64,000 bases of DNA from Hydrogenophaga sp. (GCF_019264445.1 NZ_JAHVAB010000043.1:57727-121726); one strand, 5' to 3'. Counted from the stretch's first letter, positions 1 through 10,660 are shown. Notes: generated from the sequence alone by a model not told the origin. Translations and numbers: made by a program.

Positions 1-439
1 CGTGCAACGTGGCCGACAGCACGCCAGCCAGCGCCGATTCGCGCCACCAGGCGGCGCTCTGCATCTGCGTCATGCTCACCACGAGCGCCAGCGCCAGCAG
101 GATCACCAGGCCGCGCAGCAGGCCAAACGCCCCACCCAGCACGCGGTCCACCGGCCGCAAACCCACCGAAGCCACCAGCTTCTGCACCAGCCAGGCAACC
201 AACCCGGCCGCGAACGCGACCACCACAAACACCAGAACAAATCCCACCGCCAGCCGCATGGGGGGAGACAGGCCCTCCATCGGCAACCAGGCGCCCGCCG
301 CATCAGCGTAGGCCTGCGCCAGCACGAAAGCCGCCACCCAGCCGGCCACGGACAACACCTCATAAACCAGGCCACGCCACAGGCCCAGCAAGACCGACAG
401 CAACAGCGCCGTGAGCAGCACCCAGTCGGTCAAAACCAT
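1..439 (-). CDS. cvpA: CvpA family membrane protein (3' end outside window)
   Basis: Reading leftward from an ATG at 439, the frame stays open to the window edge. It encodes about 146 residues of a strongly hydrophobic protein beginning MVLTDWVLLTALLLSVLLG, then LWRGLVYEVLSV, an amphipathic stretch, more membrane segments and RPVDRVLGG. This is the CvpA (colicin V production) pattern of four membrane helices with a conserved R-x-x-D-R-x-x-G turn. Family members are about 160 residues, so only the C-terminal tail is missing. CvpA is an inner-membrane protein linked in other bacteria to colicin V secretion and envelope homeostasis; its biochemical role is unclear. It starts 22 bp after the SPOR gene, in the common folC-SPOR-cvpA(-purF) order. 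purF would lie outside the window. Confidence 0.88.
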   Translation of the reverse strand, partial: MVLTDWVLLTALLLSVLLGLWRGLVYEVLSVAGWVAAFVLAQAYADAAGAWLPMEGLSPPMRLAVGFVLVFVVVAFAAGLVAWLVQKLVASVGLRPVDRVLGGAFGLLRGLVILLALALVVSMTQMQSAAWWRESALAGVLSATLH

Positions 440-461
440 CGGTACACCGCCTGTCCGACCG

Positions 462-1190
462 TCACAGCGTCAGGACTGCCGCAGGCAAGCCCAGGGCCTT
501 GACCCGGGCGGCGGCCTTGTCGGCATCGGCACGGTTCTCGAAGGGTCCCACGCGCACACGAATGCGTTTGCCATCGGCGGTCTGCGCCACATGGGTGTAG
601 GTCTTGAGCCCGGCGCCTTCGAGCTTCTGACGCACCGCGCGCGCTCCAGCCTCTTCAGAAAACGCGCCGACCTGCACCACGAGGCGCTCCACGCTCGCGG
701 CGGGCTTGGCCGCGGCACTGGCGGGCGCGGCCGGCTTGCCTTCCAGCAGGGCGCGTGCGCGGTTGGCGTCTGCCGGCGGCGCAGCCGCCGGTTTGGCAGG
801 CTCCGGGGGTGTGGGCGCAGGCGCAGCGGCGACGGGCGACGGCGCCGGCGCGGGCGATGGTGCGGCGGCCGGCTTGGCAGGCGCCTCGACGAGTTCCTCA
901 CGCGCGGGCGGCGGGGCCGCGGGAGGTGCGGCAGGCTTGGGGCTGGCGGCCGCCGACGCTACGGGCTTGGCCGCCGGCATTGGCGATGTCTTGGCCGGGA
1001 TCTCGATCGGGATGTCGACCGAAATCGGGCGAGGCTGCGTGTCGAACAACAAGGGGAAGCCAACCACACCCAGCAGCACGAGCACGCTGGCGCCAATCAG
1101 GCGGTGGCGGGCGCGGCGGCGCACGGCCTCGATGCTCTGCGGCGGGGGGGTCGAGGCGTTGCCCTGGGAGCCTGAACGGGATTTGAACAT
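462..1190 (-). CDS. SPOR domain cell-division/envelope protein (DedD-like)
   Basis: This 242-residue protein has a short basic cytoplasmic N-terminus, one membrane helix at about residues 30-50 (HRLIGASVLVLLGVVGFPLL), a long Pro/Ala-rich linker, and a C-terminal SPOR domain at about residues 165-242. The SPOR domain contains VVQVGAF, a repeat of the R-V-R-V-G-P-F type and a final LPAAVLTL. SPOR domains bind denuded septal peptidoglycan, which suggests a role in cell division similar to DedD or FtsN. The start is the ATG at 1190, which gives the cytoplasmic-TM-linker layout; upstream in-frame codons lie in sequence that does not look like the family. It follows folC and precedes cvpA on the same strand, probably in one operon. 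Confidence 0.85.
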   Translation of the reverse strand: MFKSRSGSQGNASTPPPQSIEAVRRRARHRLIGASVLVLLGVVGFPLLFDTQPRPISVDIPIEIPAKTSPMPAAKPVASAAASPKPAAPPAAPPPAREELVEAPAKPAAAPSPAPAPSPVAAAPAPTPPEPAKPAAAPPADANRARALLEGKPAAPASAAAKPAASVERLVVQVGAFSEEAGARAVRQKLEGAGLKTYTHVAQTADGKRIRVRVGPFENRADADKAAARVKALGLPAAVLTL

Positions 1191-1251
1191 TCGGGTGGGA
1201 CCGTGGCGCCATGGAAGGCCTGGCGGGGGGCGCGCTCTGAAAAGTGGGAGG

Positions 1252-2604
1252 CTAGGCGGACAGGTGTTTCGCCGACATTCGGGGCACGCCGTCCTGCAAT
1301 ACGCCACCCACGGTGTAGAACGATCCGAAGACCACGATTCTATCAGCGGGGTCTGCGGTGGACACCGCCGCGCGCAGGGCCTCCATGGGGCTGGCGTGCT
1401 GCCCGGCCACCTTGTCCCGGCACCCGGGATGGGCCTGCAACAGGGCGCCAAGGGCATCCGCCTTGATCGCCCTGGGCAGGGGCAAGTCCGTCAGGTGCCA
1501 GTGGTCGATCAAGGGCGCGACGCGCTCCAGCATGGCGGCCAGGTCCTTGTCGGCCATGGCGCCAAACACGGCGTGCGTACCGGGGTAGAAGCCCATCGCG
1601 TCCAGGTTCTCGGCAAGCGCCGCCACCGAATGGGGGTTGTGCGCCACGTCCAGGACCAGCGTGGGCGTGCCGGGCACGATCTGGAAACGCCCGGGCAACT
1701 CCACCAGCGCCAGCCCGTTGCGCACGGCCTGCGCCGTGACGGGCAGCCGGCCTCGCAAAGCCTCCACCGCCGCCAGCACGCCCGACGCGTTCACCAGCTG
1801 GTTGGCGCCGCGCAGTGCGGGGTAGGCCAGCCCGGCGTAGCGCCGCCCGCCGTGCGATGGGTGCATGGCCCAGCCCCATTGCTGTTGGTCGCCGGCGAAA
1901 TGGAAGTCCTTGCCCAGGCGCCAGAGTGGCGCGCCGATTTCCAGGGCGCGGTCCAGCACGCTCTGCGGCGGCACCGGGTCGCTCACCACCACCGTGCGGC
2001 CCGTGCGCATGATGCCGGCCTTTTCGAAGCCGATGGCCTCGCGGTCGTTGCCCAGCAAGGCCATGTGGTCCAGCGCGATGCTGGTGATGACGGAACAGTC
2101 CGCGTCGATGATGTTGACCGCATCCAGCCGACCGCCCAGGCCCACTTCCAGAATCGCCACGTCCAGCCCGCTGCGCGAGAGCGTGCGCAAGATGGCCAGC
2201 GTGGTGAATTCGAAGTAGCTCAGGCTGATTTCGCCGCCCTCATCGCCGTCCTGTCCTTTGCGAGCCACCTCCACCTCCGCAAACGCCGGCAACAGGTCGC
2301 TGGTGGCCACCGGTTCTCCGGCCACCCGGCAGCGCTCCTCGAAGTGCACGAGATGCGGCGAGGTGTAGACGCCGGTGCGGTAGCCGGATTGGGTGTACAC
2401 CGCTTCCAGCATCGCGCAGGTGGAACCCTTGCCGTTGGTGCCCGCCACCGTGATCACCGGGCAATTCAAGACCAGGCCCATGCGACGCGCCACGCGCTGC
2501 ACGCGGTCCAGCCCCATGTCGATGGTGACCGGGTGCAGGCGTTCGGCGTGGTCCAGCCAGTCGGCCAGGGTCGTGGGGTGGGCGGGCACAGGAATATCGA
2601 GCAT
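1252..2604 (-). CDS. folC: Bifunctional folylpolyglutamate/dihydrofolate synthase
   Basis: This 450-residue cytoplasmic ATP-dependent ligase adds glutamate to dihydropteroate (making dihydrofolate) and to folates. The Mur-ligase ATP loop GTNGKGS lies at residues 55-61, followed by the folate-binding segment YTSPHLVHFEER. EVGLGGRLDAVN, SIALDHMALLG and the C-terminal-domain motif LDVAHNPHS are all present, and the length is normal for the family. The ATG at 2604 gives the usual short N-terminus; further upstream the frame is open only as an antisense shadow of the next gene. It heads the folC-SPOR-cvpA cluster and diverges from the ArsC/Spx-like gene with a 33-bp gap. Confidence 0.95.
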   Translation of the reverse strand: MLDIPVPAHPTTLADWLDHAERLHPVTIDMGLDRVQRVARRMGLVLNCPVITVAGTNGKGSTCAMLEAVYTQSGYRTGVYTSPHLVHFEERCRVAGEPVATSDLLPAFAEVEVARKGQDGDEGGEISLSYFEFTTLAILRTLSRSGLDVAILEVGLGGRLDAVNIIDADCSVITSIALDHMALLGNDREAIGFEKAGIMRTGRTVVVSDPVPPQSVLDRALEIGAPLWRLGKDFHFAGDQQQWGWAMHPSHGGRRYAGLAYPALRGANQLVNASGVLAAVEALRGRLPVTAQAVRNGLALVELPGRFQIVPGTPTLVLDVAHNPHSVAALAENLDAMGFYPGTHAVFGAMADKDLAAMLERVAPLIDHWHLTDLPLPRAIKADALGALLQAHPGCRDKVAGQHASPMEALRAAVSTADPADRIVVFGSFYTVGGVLQDGVPRMSAKHLSA

Positions 2605-2637
2605 GGGCGCGATTGTCCCATCGTCGACAATCGCGCG

Positions 2638-2985
2638 ATGACCACCCTCTACGGCATCCCCAATTGCGACACGGTGAAAAAGGCCCGCGCCTGGCTCACC
2701 GAACATGGTGTCGCACACACGTTTCACGACTTCAAGAAGCAAGGCGTCCCGGCGGCCGCGCTCGACCGGTGGCTGCAGGCCGCCGGCTGGGACACCGTGA
2801 TCAACCGCAAAGGCACCACCTGGCGGCAGCTCGACGAAGACACGCGCACCGGCGTGACCGATGCGGCCAGCGCCCGTGCGGTGGCCCTGGCCCACGCGAG
2901 CGTGATCAAACGTCCGGTGGTGGAGTGGGCCGATGGCCGCATCACCGTCGGGTTCAACGCCGCCGACTGGGCTGCCCGCGTCTGA
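2638..2985 (+). CDS. ArsC/Spx/YffB family thioredoxin-fold protein
   Basis: A 115-residue protein beginning MTTLYGIPNCDTVKKARAWL. The single cysteine in the N-C-D-T-V-K-K-A motif (residue 10) and the overall length match the YffB branch of the ArsC/Spx superfamily, which has a thioredoxin fold with one active cysteine. These proteins are often annotated as arsenate reductase. The YffB branch, however, appears to act on glutathione-linked substrates, and no ars genes lie nearby, so an arsenic role is not supported. It diverges from folC. Confidence 0.85.
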   Translation: MTTLYGIPNCDTVKKARAWLTEHGVAHTFHDFKKQGVPAAALDRWLQAAGWDTVINRKGTTWRQLDEDTRTGVTDAASARAVALAHASVIKRPVVEWADGRITVGFNAADWAARV

Positions 2986-3060
2986 GCCTCGCCTGCGCGG
3001 GAAGCCGCGGCCTAAAATCGCGGTTTCGCCTTCCGTTCGTCTTCGATTCACTCCAACACC

Positions 3061-4742
<1,682 letters not shown>

Positions 4743-4919
4743 CGCCCTTCGCTCCTTGACCTCGCGGGAGCGGGGCGCCCTGGCTCTCGTTTCTTTTGCC
4801 CAGCGTGGGTGTGGGCGATCCGATGATGGCGGGTGGCTGGCGCAGCGAAACAAAGGAGGAGCCGGCCACCCAGCGTCAGCGGATCACACAGCGGCGCTGG
4901 CGTGAAATCAGACGTTGAC

Positions 4920-5972
4920 TCAAACCACCACAGGCTCAGGCTCCAGCAAGATGCCAAACCGCTCATACACACTGGTCTGAATCGCCTTCGCCAAGGTCAT
5001 CACCTCGCCCCCGGTGGCACCACCCCGGTTCACCAGCACCAGCGCCTGCTTCTCGTACACCCCCGCGTTGCCCACCCCACGGCCCTTCCAGCCGCAGGCA
5101 TCGATCAACCAGCCGGCCGCCAGCTTGATGCTGCCATCGGCCATCGGGTAGTGCACCACCTTCGGATCGCGCGCAATGATGTCGGCACACTGCTCCACGC
5201 TCACCGTGGGGTTCTTGAAGAAGCTGCCGGCGTTGCCGAGCACCGCCGGGTCCGGGAGCTTGGCGCGGCGGATGGCGCAGATCCAGTCAAAGATCTGCCG
5301 CGCATCCGGGTTCGGGCAGGCGGTCTCGGCCATCTTGCGCTCCAGGTCGGCATAGCCCAGCACCGGCTTCCAGGGCTTGGGCAGCCAGAAGCGCACGCGA
5401 GTGATGACGGCGCGCCCCGCCAGGCCCAGTCCCGTATCACCCGCCGGGGTGTGCTTGAAGACCGAGTCCCGGTAGCCAAAACCGCACTGGGCGGCGTTCA
5501 GGGTAAAGGTCTGGCCGGTCTGCAGATCGATGGCGTCCAGCTCATGAAAACGGTCCTGCAGCTCCACGCCGTAGGCACCGATGTTCTGCACGGGTGAAGC
5601 CCCCACGCAACCAGGAATGAGGGCCAGGTTTTCCAGACCCGGCCAGCCTTGGTCGAGCGTCCAGCGCACGGTGTCGTGCCAGTTCTCGCCCGCGCCGGCC
5701 TCCACCAGCCAGCCCTTGTCGGTTTCGCTCACCAGGCGCCGGCCGGTGATTTCCACCTTGAGCACCAGCGGCTTGACATCGCCCGTGACCACCAGATTGC
5801 TCCCGCCGCCCAGCACGAAGGGCGGCGACTCGCGTGTGAGCGTCGGCCATTCGGCGCTCGCCATGAGATCGCGCAAATCGGATTCGTCACGCACACGGGC
5901 CAGCCGCAGGGCGCGCGCCACGATGCCAAAACTGTTGTACGGCTGGAGCGCCACGTTGTTCTCGACTACCAT
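4920..5972 (-). CDS. murB: UDP-N-acetylenolpyruvoylglucosamine reductase
   Basis: A 350-residue FAD enzyme that reduces the enolpyruvyl group on UDP-GlcNAc to give UDP-MurNAc for peptidoglycan. FAD-binding signatures are NSFGIVARA near the start, VLGGGSNLVV, and ALIPGCVGASPVQNIGAYG. The catalytic serine segment NAGSFFKNP and the terminal glutamate in LLEPEPVVV are both present. The two-domain length is that of type I (E. coli-like) MurB. It diverges from yajQ; their start codons are 40 bp apart. Confidence 0.95.
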   Translation of the reverse strand: MVVENNVALQPYNSFGIVARALRLARVRDESDLRDLMASAEWPTLTRESPPFVLGGGSNLVVTGDVKPLVLKVEITGRRLVSETDKGWLVEAGAGENWHDTVRWTLDQGWPGLENLALIPGCVGASPVQNIGAYGVELQDRFHELDAIDLQTGQTFTLNAAQCGFGYRDSVFKHTPAGDTGLGLAGRAVITRVRFWLPKPWKPVLGYADLERKMAETACPNPDARQIFDWICAIRRAKLPDPAVLGNAGSFFKNPTVSVEQCADIIARDPKVVHYPMADGSIKLAAGWLIDACGWKGRGVGNAGVYEKQALVLVNRGGATGGEVMTLAKAIQTSVYERFGILLEPEPVVV

Positions 5973-6012
5973 CCCCGGATTGTCTCACCCACCCCCCGAG
6001 GATTGATCTGCC

Positions 6013-6504
6013 ATGCCATCTTTTGACACCGTACTTGAAGCCGATTTCGTGGAAGTGAAGAACGCGGTGGATCAGGTGACACGCGAGATAGGCACGCGCT
6101 TTGACTTCAAGGGCACCAGTGCCGCGATCGAGCTCAAGGAAAAAGAGAAAGAAATCATCCTGCACGGCGATGCCGACTTCCAGCTGCAGCAGATCGACGA
6201 TGTGCTGCGCGGCAAACTCACCAAGCGCGGCGTGGATGCGCGATTCCTGGACGTGGGCAAGGTCGAGAAGGCCGGCGGCGACAAGGTCAAGCAGGTGGTC
6301 AAGGTGCGCAACGGCATCAGCACCGAAGACGGGAAGAAAATCCAGCAAGTCATCAAGGGCAGCAAGCTCAAGGTGCAGGGCGCCATTCAGGGCGATGCGG
6401 TGCGCGTCACTGGCGCCAAACGCGACGACCTGCAGGCTGCGATGGCGCTCATCCGCAGCGAACTCAAAGACCTCCCGCTGTCGTTCAACAACTTCCGGGA
6501 CTGA
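6013..6504 (+). CDS. yajQ: YajQ family nucleotide-binding protein
   Basis: A 163-residue protein starting [20 protein letters not shown] and containing [23 protein letters not shown] and the closing [11 protein letters not shown], all diagnostic of YajQ (UPF0234). The family has two ferredoxin-like domains. In Xanthomonas and some pathogens it binds cyclic-di-GMP and works with a LysR-type regulator; in other species it has been linked to nucleic-acid binding. No partner regulator is visible here. Confidence 0.93.
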   Translation: MPSFDTVLEADFVEVKNAVDQVTREIGTRFDFKGTSAAIELKEKEKEIILHGDADFQLQQIDDVLRGKLTKRGVDARFLDVGKVEKAGGDKVKQVVKVRNGISTEDGKKIQQVIKGSKLKVQGAIQGDAVRVTGAKRDDLQAAMALIRSELKDLPLSFNNFRD

Positions 6505-6571
6505 GGTGATCCGCCTGCGCGCCTTCTTCGGCGTCACCCATCAACGGGGTGGCGCCGCTCGCAGGGCGGCA

Positions 6572-7240
6572 ATGCAGGCATGGACCCGCAGCGGCTCCAT
6601 CGCGCTGGCGGTGTTTGCGGGGTTGGCCGGGGTGGCGCCGGCCATGGCCCAGCAGGTGGCGCTATCGGGCGTGGCCGGGGGCAAGGCTTTGGTGAACATC
6701 GACGGTGCTGCCCCGCGCTTCATGACGCCGGGTCAGGCGCATCAGGGCGTCAAACTGCTGAGCACGCAGGGCGATTCGGCGGTGTTCGACATCAATGGCC
6801 GGCGGCAAGTGCTGCAGGTGGGTGACGCACCCGTCAGTGTGGGCCGCACACCGGCGGCGCAGGACGGTGGCGCCCAGCGCATCGTGCTCACCGCCGACGC
6901 CCAGGGCCACTTCATGCCCGCAGGACAGATCAACGGACGCTCGGTGCAATTCATGGTCGACACGGGAGCGACCGTGGTGATTCTCAGCGAGTCGGATGCC
7001 AAGCGCATCAACCTCGATCACACCAAAGGCCGCAAGGTGAGCGTGAGCACCGCCAACGGTTCGGTGGTCGGCCACCAGGTGCAGCTCGACTCCGTGCGCG
7101 TGGGCGATGCCCAGGTGTATGGCGTCGCGGCCATCGTGCTACCGCAGGCGATGCCCTACGTGCTGCTCGGCAACAGCTTCCTCACGCGCTTCCAGATGCA
7201 GCGCACCAACGACCAGCTCACGCTGGACCGGCGCTTCTGA
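6572..7240 (+). CDS. Retropepsin-like aspartic protease (TIGR02281 type), exported
   Basis: A 222-residue protein with an N-terminal signal-like helix (SGSIALAVFAGLAGVAPAMA, ending near residue 27). In its C-terminal half is a single aspartic-protease half-site, FMVDTGATVVILSESDAKRI, followed by YVLLGNSFLTRF. One D-T-G per chain means it would act as a dimer, as retroviral proteases do; substrates are unknown. I chose the ATG at 6572 because it puts the signal peptide at the N-terminus. An in-frame GTG at 6506 directly after yajQ would add 22 residues and cannot be excluded. It converges with ridA, with no gap. Confidence 0.8.
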   Translation: MQAWTRSGSIALAVFAGLAGVAPAMAQQVALSGVAGGKALVNIDGAAPRFMTPGQAHQGVKLLSTQGDSAVFDINGRRQVLQVGDAPVSVGRTPAAQDGGAQRIVLTADAQGHFMPAGQINGRSVQFMVDTGATVVILSESDAKRINLDHTKGRKVSVSTANGSVVGHQVQLDSVRVGDAQVYGVAAIVLPQAMPYVLLGNSFLTRFQMQRTNDQLTLDRRF

Positions 7241-7603
7241 TCAGGCCGCCTTCCGGGCAGCGGTGACCACGATCTCGATGCGGTAGGCAGGGCTCGCCAG
7301 CGCGGCCTGCACCGTGGCGCGCGGCGGCGCAGCCCCTGGCACCACCCACGCATCCCACACCGCGTTCATGGCGCCAATGTCGCGGATGTCGGCCAGGTAA
7401 ATTTCTGCACGCAGGATGCGCGACTTGTCGCTGCCCGCCTCCAGCAGGCGCTGCTGCACCTGGTCGAGCACATCGGCGGTCTGGCCTGCAATGTCCGTGT
7501 CGCCCCGCTCGGGCACCATACCGGCCAGATACACCACGCCGTTGAACACCGCCGCTTCGCTGTAGCGCTCGGCCATGCCGATGCGTGTGATGTGCTGGCT
7601 CAT
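7241..7603 (-). CDS. RidA/YjgF family protein
   Basis: A 120-residue protein of the YjgF/YER057c/UK114 family. Fragments include FNGVVYLAGMVPE, the middle ADVLDQVQQRLLEAG and the conserved arginine region PPRATVQAAL near the C-terminus. Family members hydrolyse reactive enamine/imine intermediates such as 2-aminoacrylate. This variant (T-R-I-G start, short loop) belongs to the broader Rid group rather than the classical RidA clade, so the exact substrate is open. Its ATG overlaps the plsY stop by four bases (7600-7603), so the two are translationally coupled. Confidence 0.85.
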   Translation of the reverse strand: MSQHITRIGMAERYSEAAVFNGVVYLAGMVPERGDTDIAGQTADVLDQVQQRLLEAGSDKSRILRAEIYLADIRDIGAMNAVWDAWVVPGAAPPRATVQAALASPAYRIEIVVTAARKAA

Positions 7604-8223
7604 TTCTTTTTCGCGCCCAGTTTGCTTTCCGTGCCGGCGATGAGCCGGTTGATGTTTTCCGCATGTCGCCAGATCAGCAGCAGGCCCATCACCGCCAGGC
7701 TCAACACCTGCACGCCCGGTGCATCCCATGCCACGCGATTGCCCAGCAGGAAGAACGCCGGTGCAAACACCGCCGTGACGATGGAAGCCAGCGACGAGTA
7801 GCGAAAGAACACCGCCATGATCAGCCAGGTGGCCAGCGCAGCAAGCCCCAGCCACGGCTGAAAGCCCAGGATCACACCCGCTGCCGTGGCCACGCCCTTG
7901 CCACCTTGAAAACGGAAAAACACCGGGTAGAGGTGGCCCAGAAAAGCCGCCAGCCCCACCAGCGCCACCGTGCCATCACCCAAACCGTAGGGCTCGCCCC
8001 ACCACTTCACCGCGACCACCGGCAACCAGCCCTTGAAGGCGTCGAGCAACAGCGTGATGACCGCCGCCGCCTTGTTGCCCGAGCGCAGCACATTGGTGGC
8101 ACCGGGGTTCTTGCTGCCGTAGGTGCGCGGATCGTTCAGCCCCATGAGGCGGCTCACCAGCACCGCGAACGACAGCGAGCCGATGAGGTAGGCGGCCACG
8201 GTGGCCAGCAGGGGGTAGGTCAT
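7600..8223 (-). CDS. plsY: Glycerol-3-phosphate acyltransferase PlsY
   Basis: A 207-residue integral membrane enzyme that transfers acyl groups from acyl-phosphate to glycerol 3-phosphate, the first step of phospholipid synthesis. PlsY signature loops are present: IGSLSFAVLVSRLMGL near the N-terminus, GSKNPGATNVLRSGNKAAA, and GGKGVATAAGVILG. About five membrane helices and a basic tail (KLGAKKK) complete it. It sits between ybaK-type and ridA-type genes on the same strand and overlaps the latter by four bases. Confidence 0.95.
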   Translation of the reverse strand: MTYPLLATVAAYLIGSLSFAVLVSRLMGLNDPRTYGSKNPGATNVLRSGNKAAAVITLLLDAFKGWLPVVAVKWWGEPYGLGDGTVALVGLAAFLGHLYPVFFRFQGGKGVATAAGVILGFQPWLGLAALATWLIMAVFFRYSSLASIVTAVFAPAFFLLGNRVAWDAPGVQVLSLAVMGLLLIWRHAENINRLIAGTESKLGAKKK

Positions 8224-8279
8224 GAAGGCGATCTCCTCGTTCTTGTGGGGGGGCGTGCGCGGGGTGGCGCAGCGGGTGG

Positions 8280-8771
8280 CTATTCTGCCAGCGCGCACTG
8301 CACCGGTTGTGCACCCAGCGGATGGGTAAGCACGGCGGGATCGATGCCCACCAGAAAGCCGCGCCGCCCGCCATTGATCCATATGCCGGGCAAGGTCAGC
8401 ACCGTGGCTTCCACCCACACCGGCATGGCGCGCTTCAGACCAAAGGGCGAAGTGCCGCCCACGAAGTACCCGCTGTGGCGGTTGGCCACTTCGGGTTTGC
8501 AAGGCTCCACCGATTTCGCACCGATCTGCCGGGCCAGGTTCTTCGTGGAGACCGTGCGGTTGCCGTGCATCAGCACCGCCAGGGGCTTCGCGGTCTCGTC
8601 CTGCATGATCAGCGTCTTGACCACCGCAAAGGGATCGAAACCGAGCACCTTTGCGCTGTGTTGCGCCCCGCCATGCTCCAGGTACTCGTAGGTGTGCTCG
8701 GTGAACACCACGCCATGCGCCTTGAGCCAGGCGGTGGCGGGCGTTTCACTGACGTGCGACTTCTTCGCCAT
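8280..8771 (-). CDS. ybaK: YbaK/EbsC-type aminoacyl-tRNA deacylase
   Basis: A 163-residue protein of the YbaK/ProX editing superfamily. Recognisable pieces are the Y-E-Y-L-E-H segment, VKTLIMQDE, the lysine-containing G-A-K-S-V region and SPFGLKRAMPVWVEATVL. YbaK hydrolyses mischarged Cys-tRNA(Pro) in trans. Here it lies 17 bp after the aldo/keto reductase gene and 56 bp before plsY on the same strand. Confidence 0.88.
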   Translation of the reverse strand: MAKKSHVSETPATAWLKAHGVVFTEHTYEYLEHGGAQHSAKVLGFDPFAVVKTLIMQDETAKPLAVLMHGNRTVSTKNLARQIGAKSVEPCKPEVANRHSGYFVGGTSPFGLKRAMPVWVEATVLTLPGIWINGGRRGFLVGIDPAVLTHPLGAQPVQCALAE

Positions 8772-8788
8772 GGTGGACGACCGCTGGC

Positions 8789-9832
8789 TCACTGCGCGGG
8801 ATCGCGGCTCTCCCAACGGATCTTGTCGATGGCGGCGAGCAGCTCGGGCGAGAGCGTCGTGCCCCAGGCGTCCAGGCATTGGTCAAGCTGGGCCACCGTG
8901 GTCACACCGATGATGGTGCTGGCCACGCGCCGGTTGGTGTAGCAGAAGGCCAGCGCCATTTGAGCGGGGGTCAGGCCGTGCTCTCGCGCCAGTGCGTTGT
9001 AGCGGCGCGCGGTGTCCAGCGCTTCGGGCCGGCCCCAGCGCTGCTTGCGCATCGACTCGTAGATCGCCATGCGGCCCGCGTCGCCCACCAGACCGGTCTC
9101 GTCGTACTTGCCGCTCAGCAAACCAAAGCCCAGCGGCGAATACGCCAGCAGCGACACGCCGAGGTGGTGGCAGGATTCGTCCAGCCCGTTTTCGTAGCTG
9201 CGGTTGATCAGGCAGTACGGGTTCTGCACGGTGGCCACGCGCGGCAGCCCGTGCTGCTCGGCCAGGCGCACGAACTCGTGCACGCCGTAGGGAGTTTCGT
9301 TGGACAAGCCCACCGCCTTGATCTTGCCCGCCTTCACCAGCTCGGCCATGGCCTCGAGCTGCTCCTGCACCGAAGCACAGGCGCGGTCTTTGGCGGGATC
9401 GAAATACAGCGCGCCAAACGCCGGCACGTTGCGCGCCGGCCAGTGGATCTGATAGAGGTCAATCACGTCCGTCTGCAGCCGGCGCAGGCTCGCTTCGCAC
9501 GCTTCAATGATGCCGGCCCTGGACACATCCGCACGCATCCACGGCATGCCGCGCGCAGGGCCCGCCACCTTGGTGGCCAGCACCACCTTGTCGCGCACAC
9601 CCGGGTGTTTGGCGAACCAGGTGCCCAGAATCGTCTCGGTGGATCCGCTGGTTTCGGCGCGTGCGGGCACCGAATACATCTCCGCCGCGTCCAGGAAATT
9701 CACGCCCCGTTCGAGCGAGCGGTCCAGGATGCTGTGGGCGGTGGCTTCGGTCACCTGCTCGCCGAAGGTCATGGTGCCCAGGCAGATGGGCGTCACTTGC
9801 AGCGGGCTGGCGCCCAGTCGAACGTGGTTCAT
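8789..9832 (-). CDS. Aldo/keto reductase (Tas-like)
   Basis: A 347-residue NADPH-dependent oxidoreductase with a TIM-barrel fold. Motifs include PICLGTMTFGEQ, the catalytic-site FLDAAEMYS (Asp and Tyr), VVLATKV (Lys) and DLYQIHWP (His), plus the C-terminal cofactor region IIGVTTVAQLDQ. The length and the GTMTFGEQ-type start resemble the Tas/YajO group. The substrate cannot be told. I chose the ATG at 9832 (MNHVRLGASPLQV); 14 more in-frame codons are open upstream but look unlike the family. Confidence 0.88.
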   Translation of the reverse strand: MNHVRLGASPLQVTPICLGTMTFGEQVTEATAHSILDRSLERGVNFLDAAEMYSVPARAETSGSTETILGTWFAKHPGVRDKVVLATKVAGPARGMPWMRADVSRAGIIEACEASLRRLQTDVIDLYQIHWPARNVPAFGALYFDPAKDRACASVQEQLEAMAELVKAGKIKAVGLSNETPYGVHEFVRLAEQHGLPRVATVQNPYCLINRSYENGLDESCHHLGVSLLAYSPLGFGLLSGKYDETGLVGDAGRMAIYESMRKQRWGRPEALDTARRYNALAREHGLTPAQMALAFCYTNRRVASTIIGVTTVAQLDQCLDAWGTTLSPELLAAIDKIRWESRDPAQ

Positions 9833-9862
9833 GAAAGTATTTGTAAATAGGATGGACGGAAG

Positions 9863-9890
9863 TTGGTGCGACAAGGGCGCGAGGTATAAG
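9863..9890 (+). promoter_or_regulatory. Candidate sigma-70 promoter for the OmpA-like lipoprotein
   Basis: TTGGTG at 9863-9868 and TATAAG at 9885-9890 are separated by 16 bp, close to the sigma-70 consensus. They lie about 95 bp upstream of the lipoprotein ATG at 9986. The call rests on pattern only. Confidence 0.4.
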
Positions 9891-9985
9891 TTTAGGGTGC
9901 ATCCCGTTGCCGCGCCTTGCGCAGGCCGTCGCCTTGGCGATCCGCACTTTGTTCGACCTTCTCAAAACGCAGTGGAGAAAACACC

Positions 9986-10660
9986 ATGACCCAACTCTCA
10001 ACCCGATTCACCCGTGGCCTGACCATCACCACCCTGGCCGCGGCCGTCACGCTGGCGGGCTGCGCCAACATGAGCGAAACGCAGACCGACACGGCCAAGG
10101 GCGCCGGCATCGGCGCCGTGGCCGGTGCCCTGCTGGGCGCCGCCACCGGCGGCTCCAAGGGCGCGGCCACCGGGGCCGTGCTCGGCGCTGGCGCCGGTGC
10201 GGTGGGCGGCTACGTCTGGTCCAACAAGATGCAGGAGCAGAAGAAGCAGATGGAAGCCGCCACTGCCGGCACCGGCATTGGCGTGAGCCAGACCAACGAC
10301 AACCGCCTGAAGCTCGACGTGCCCGCCGACGCCGGTTTTGCCACCGGCCGCTCCACCGTCAGCCCGACGCTGCAGCGCGTGCTGGGCCAGTTCGCCGGCA
10401 CCCTCAACGCCAACCCGGTGACGGCCGTGGCGATCGTGGGCCACACCGACAGCACCGGCAGCGACGCCGTGAACAACCCGCTGTCGTTTGACCGTGCCAA
10501 CGCCACGCGCGACTACCTCGTGGGGCGCGGCGTGGCCGCCACCCGCATCGCCACCGACGGCCGCGGCTCCAGCCAGCCCGTGGCCGACAACGGCACCGCG
10601 CAAGGCCGTGCGGCCAACCGCCGCGTGGAGATCTATGTGGCAGAGCCCGCACCCAAGTAA
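9986..10660 (+). CDS. OmpA-family outer-membrane lipoprotein with glycine zipper
   Basis: A 224-residue lipoprotein: the signal peptide ends in a lipobox LAGC with Cys26. A glycine-zipper segment follows (about residues 38-80, rich in GAGIGAVAGALLGAATGG-type repeats). The C-terminal OmpA-like domain (about residues 108-220) carries FATGRSTVSPTLQ, AIVGHTDSTGSD and QGRAANRRVEIYV, which bind peptidoglycan non-covalently. It resembles YiaD/Pal-like proteins that link the outer membrane to the wall. A GGAG motif lies a few bases before the ATG. The gene ends just before a strong bidirectional terminator. Confidence 0.92.
   Translation: MTQLSTRFTRGLTITTLAAAVTLAGCANMSETQTDTAKGAGIGAVAGALLGAATGGSKGAATGAVLGAGAGAVGGYVWSNKMQEQKKQMEAATAGTGIGVSQTNDNRLKLDVPADAGFATGRSTVSPTLQRVLGQFAGTLNANPVTAVAIVGHTDSTGSDAVNNPLSFDRANATRDYLVGRGVAATRIATDGRGSSQPVADNGTAQGRAANRRVEIYVAEPAPK

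Noticed and set aside
706..2637. Very long plus-strand open frame opposite the SPOR gene and folC
   Set aside because: It is an antisense shadow caused by high GC; the translation is low complexity, while the minus strand encodes complete known families.
2638..2985. Arsenate reductase role for the ArsC-like gene
   Set aside because: It matches the YffB/Spx-like branch, and no ars genes are in the vicinity.
4743..4919. Hidden short gene or regulatory element between argG and murB
   Set aside because: No open frame with a ribosome site and no strong hairpin or palindrome could be found.
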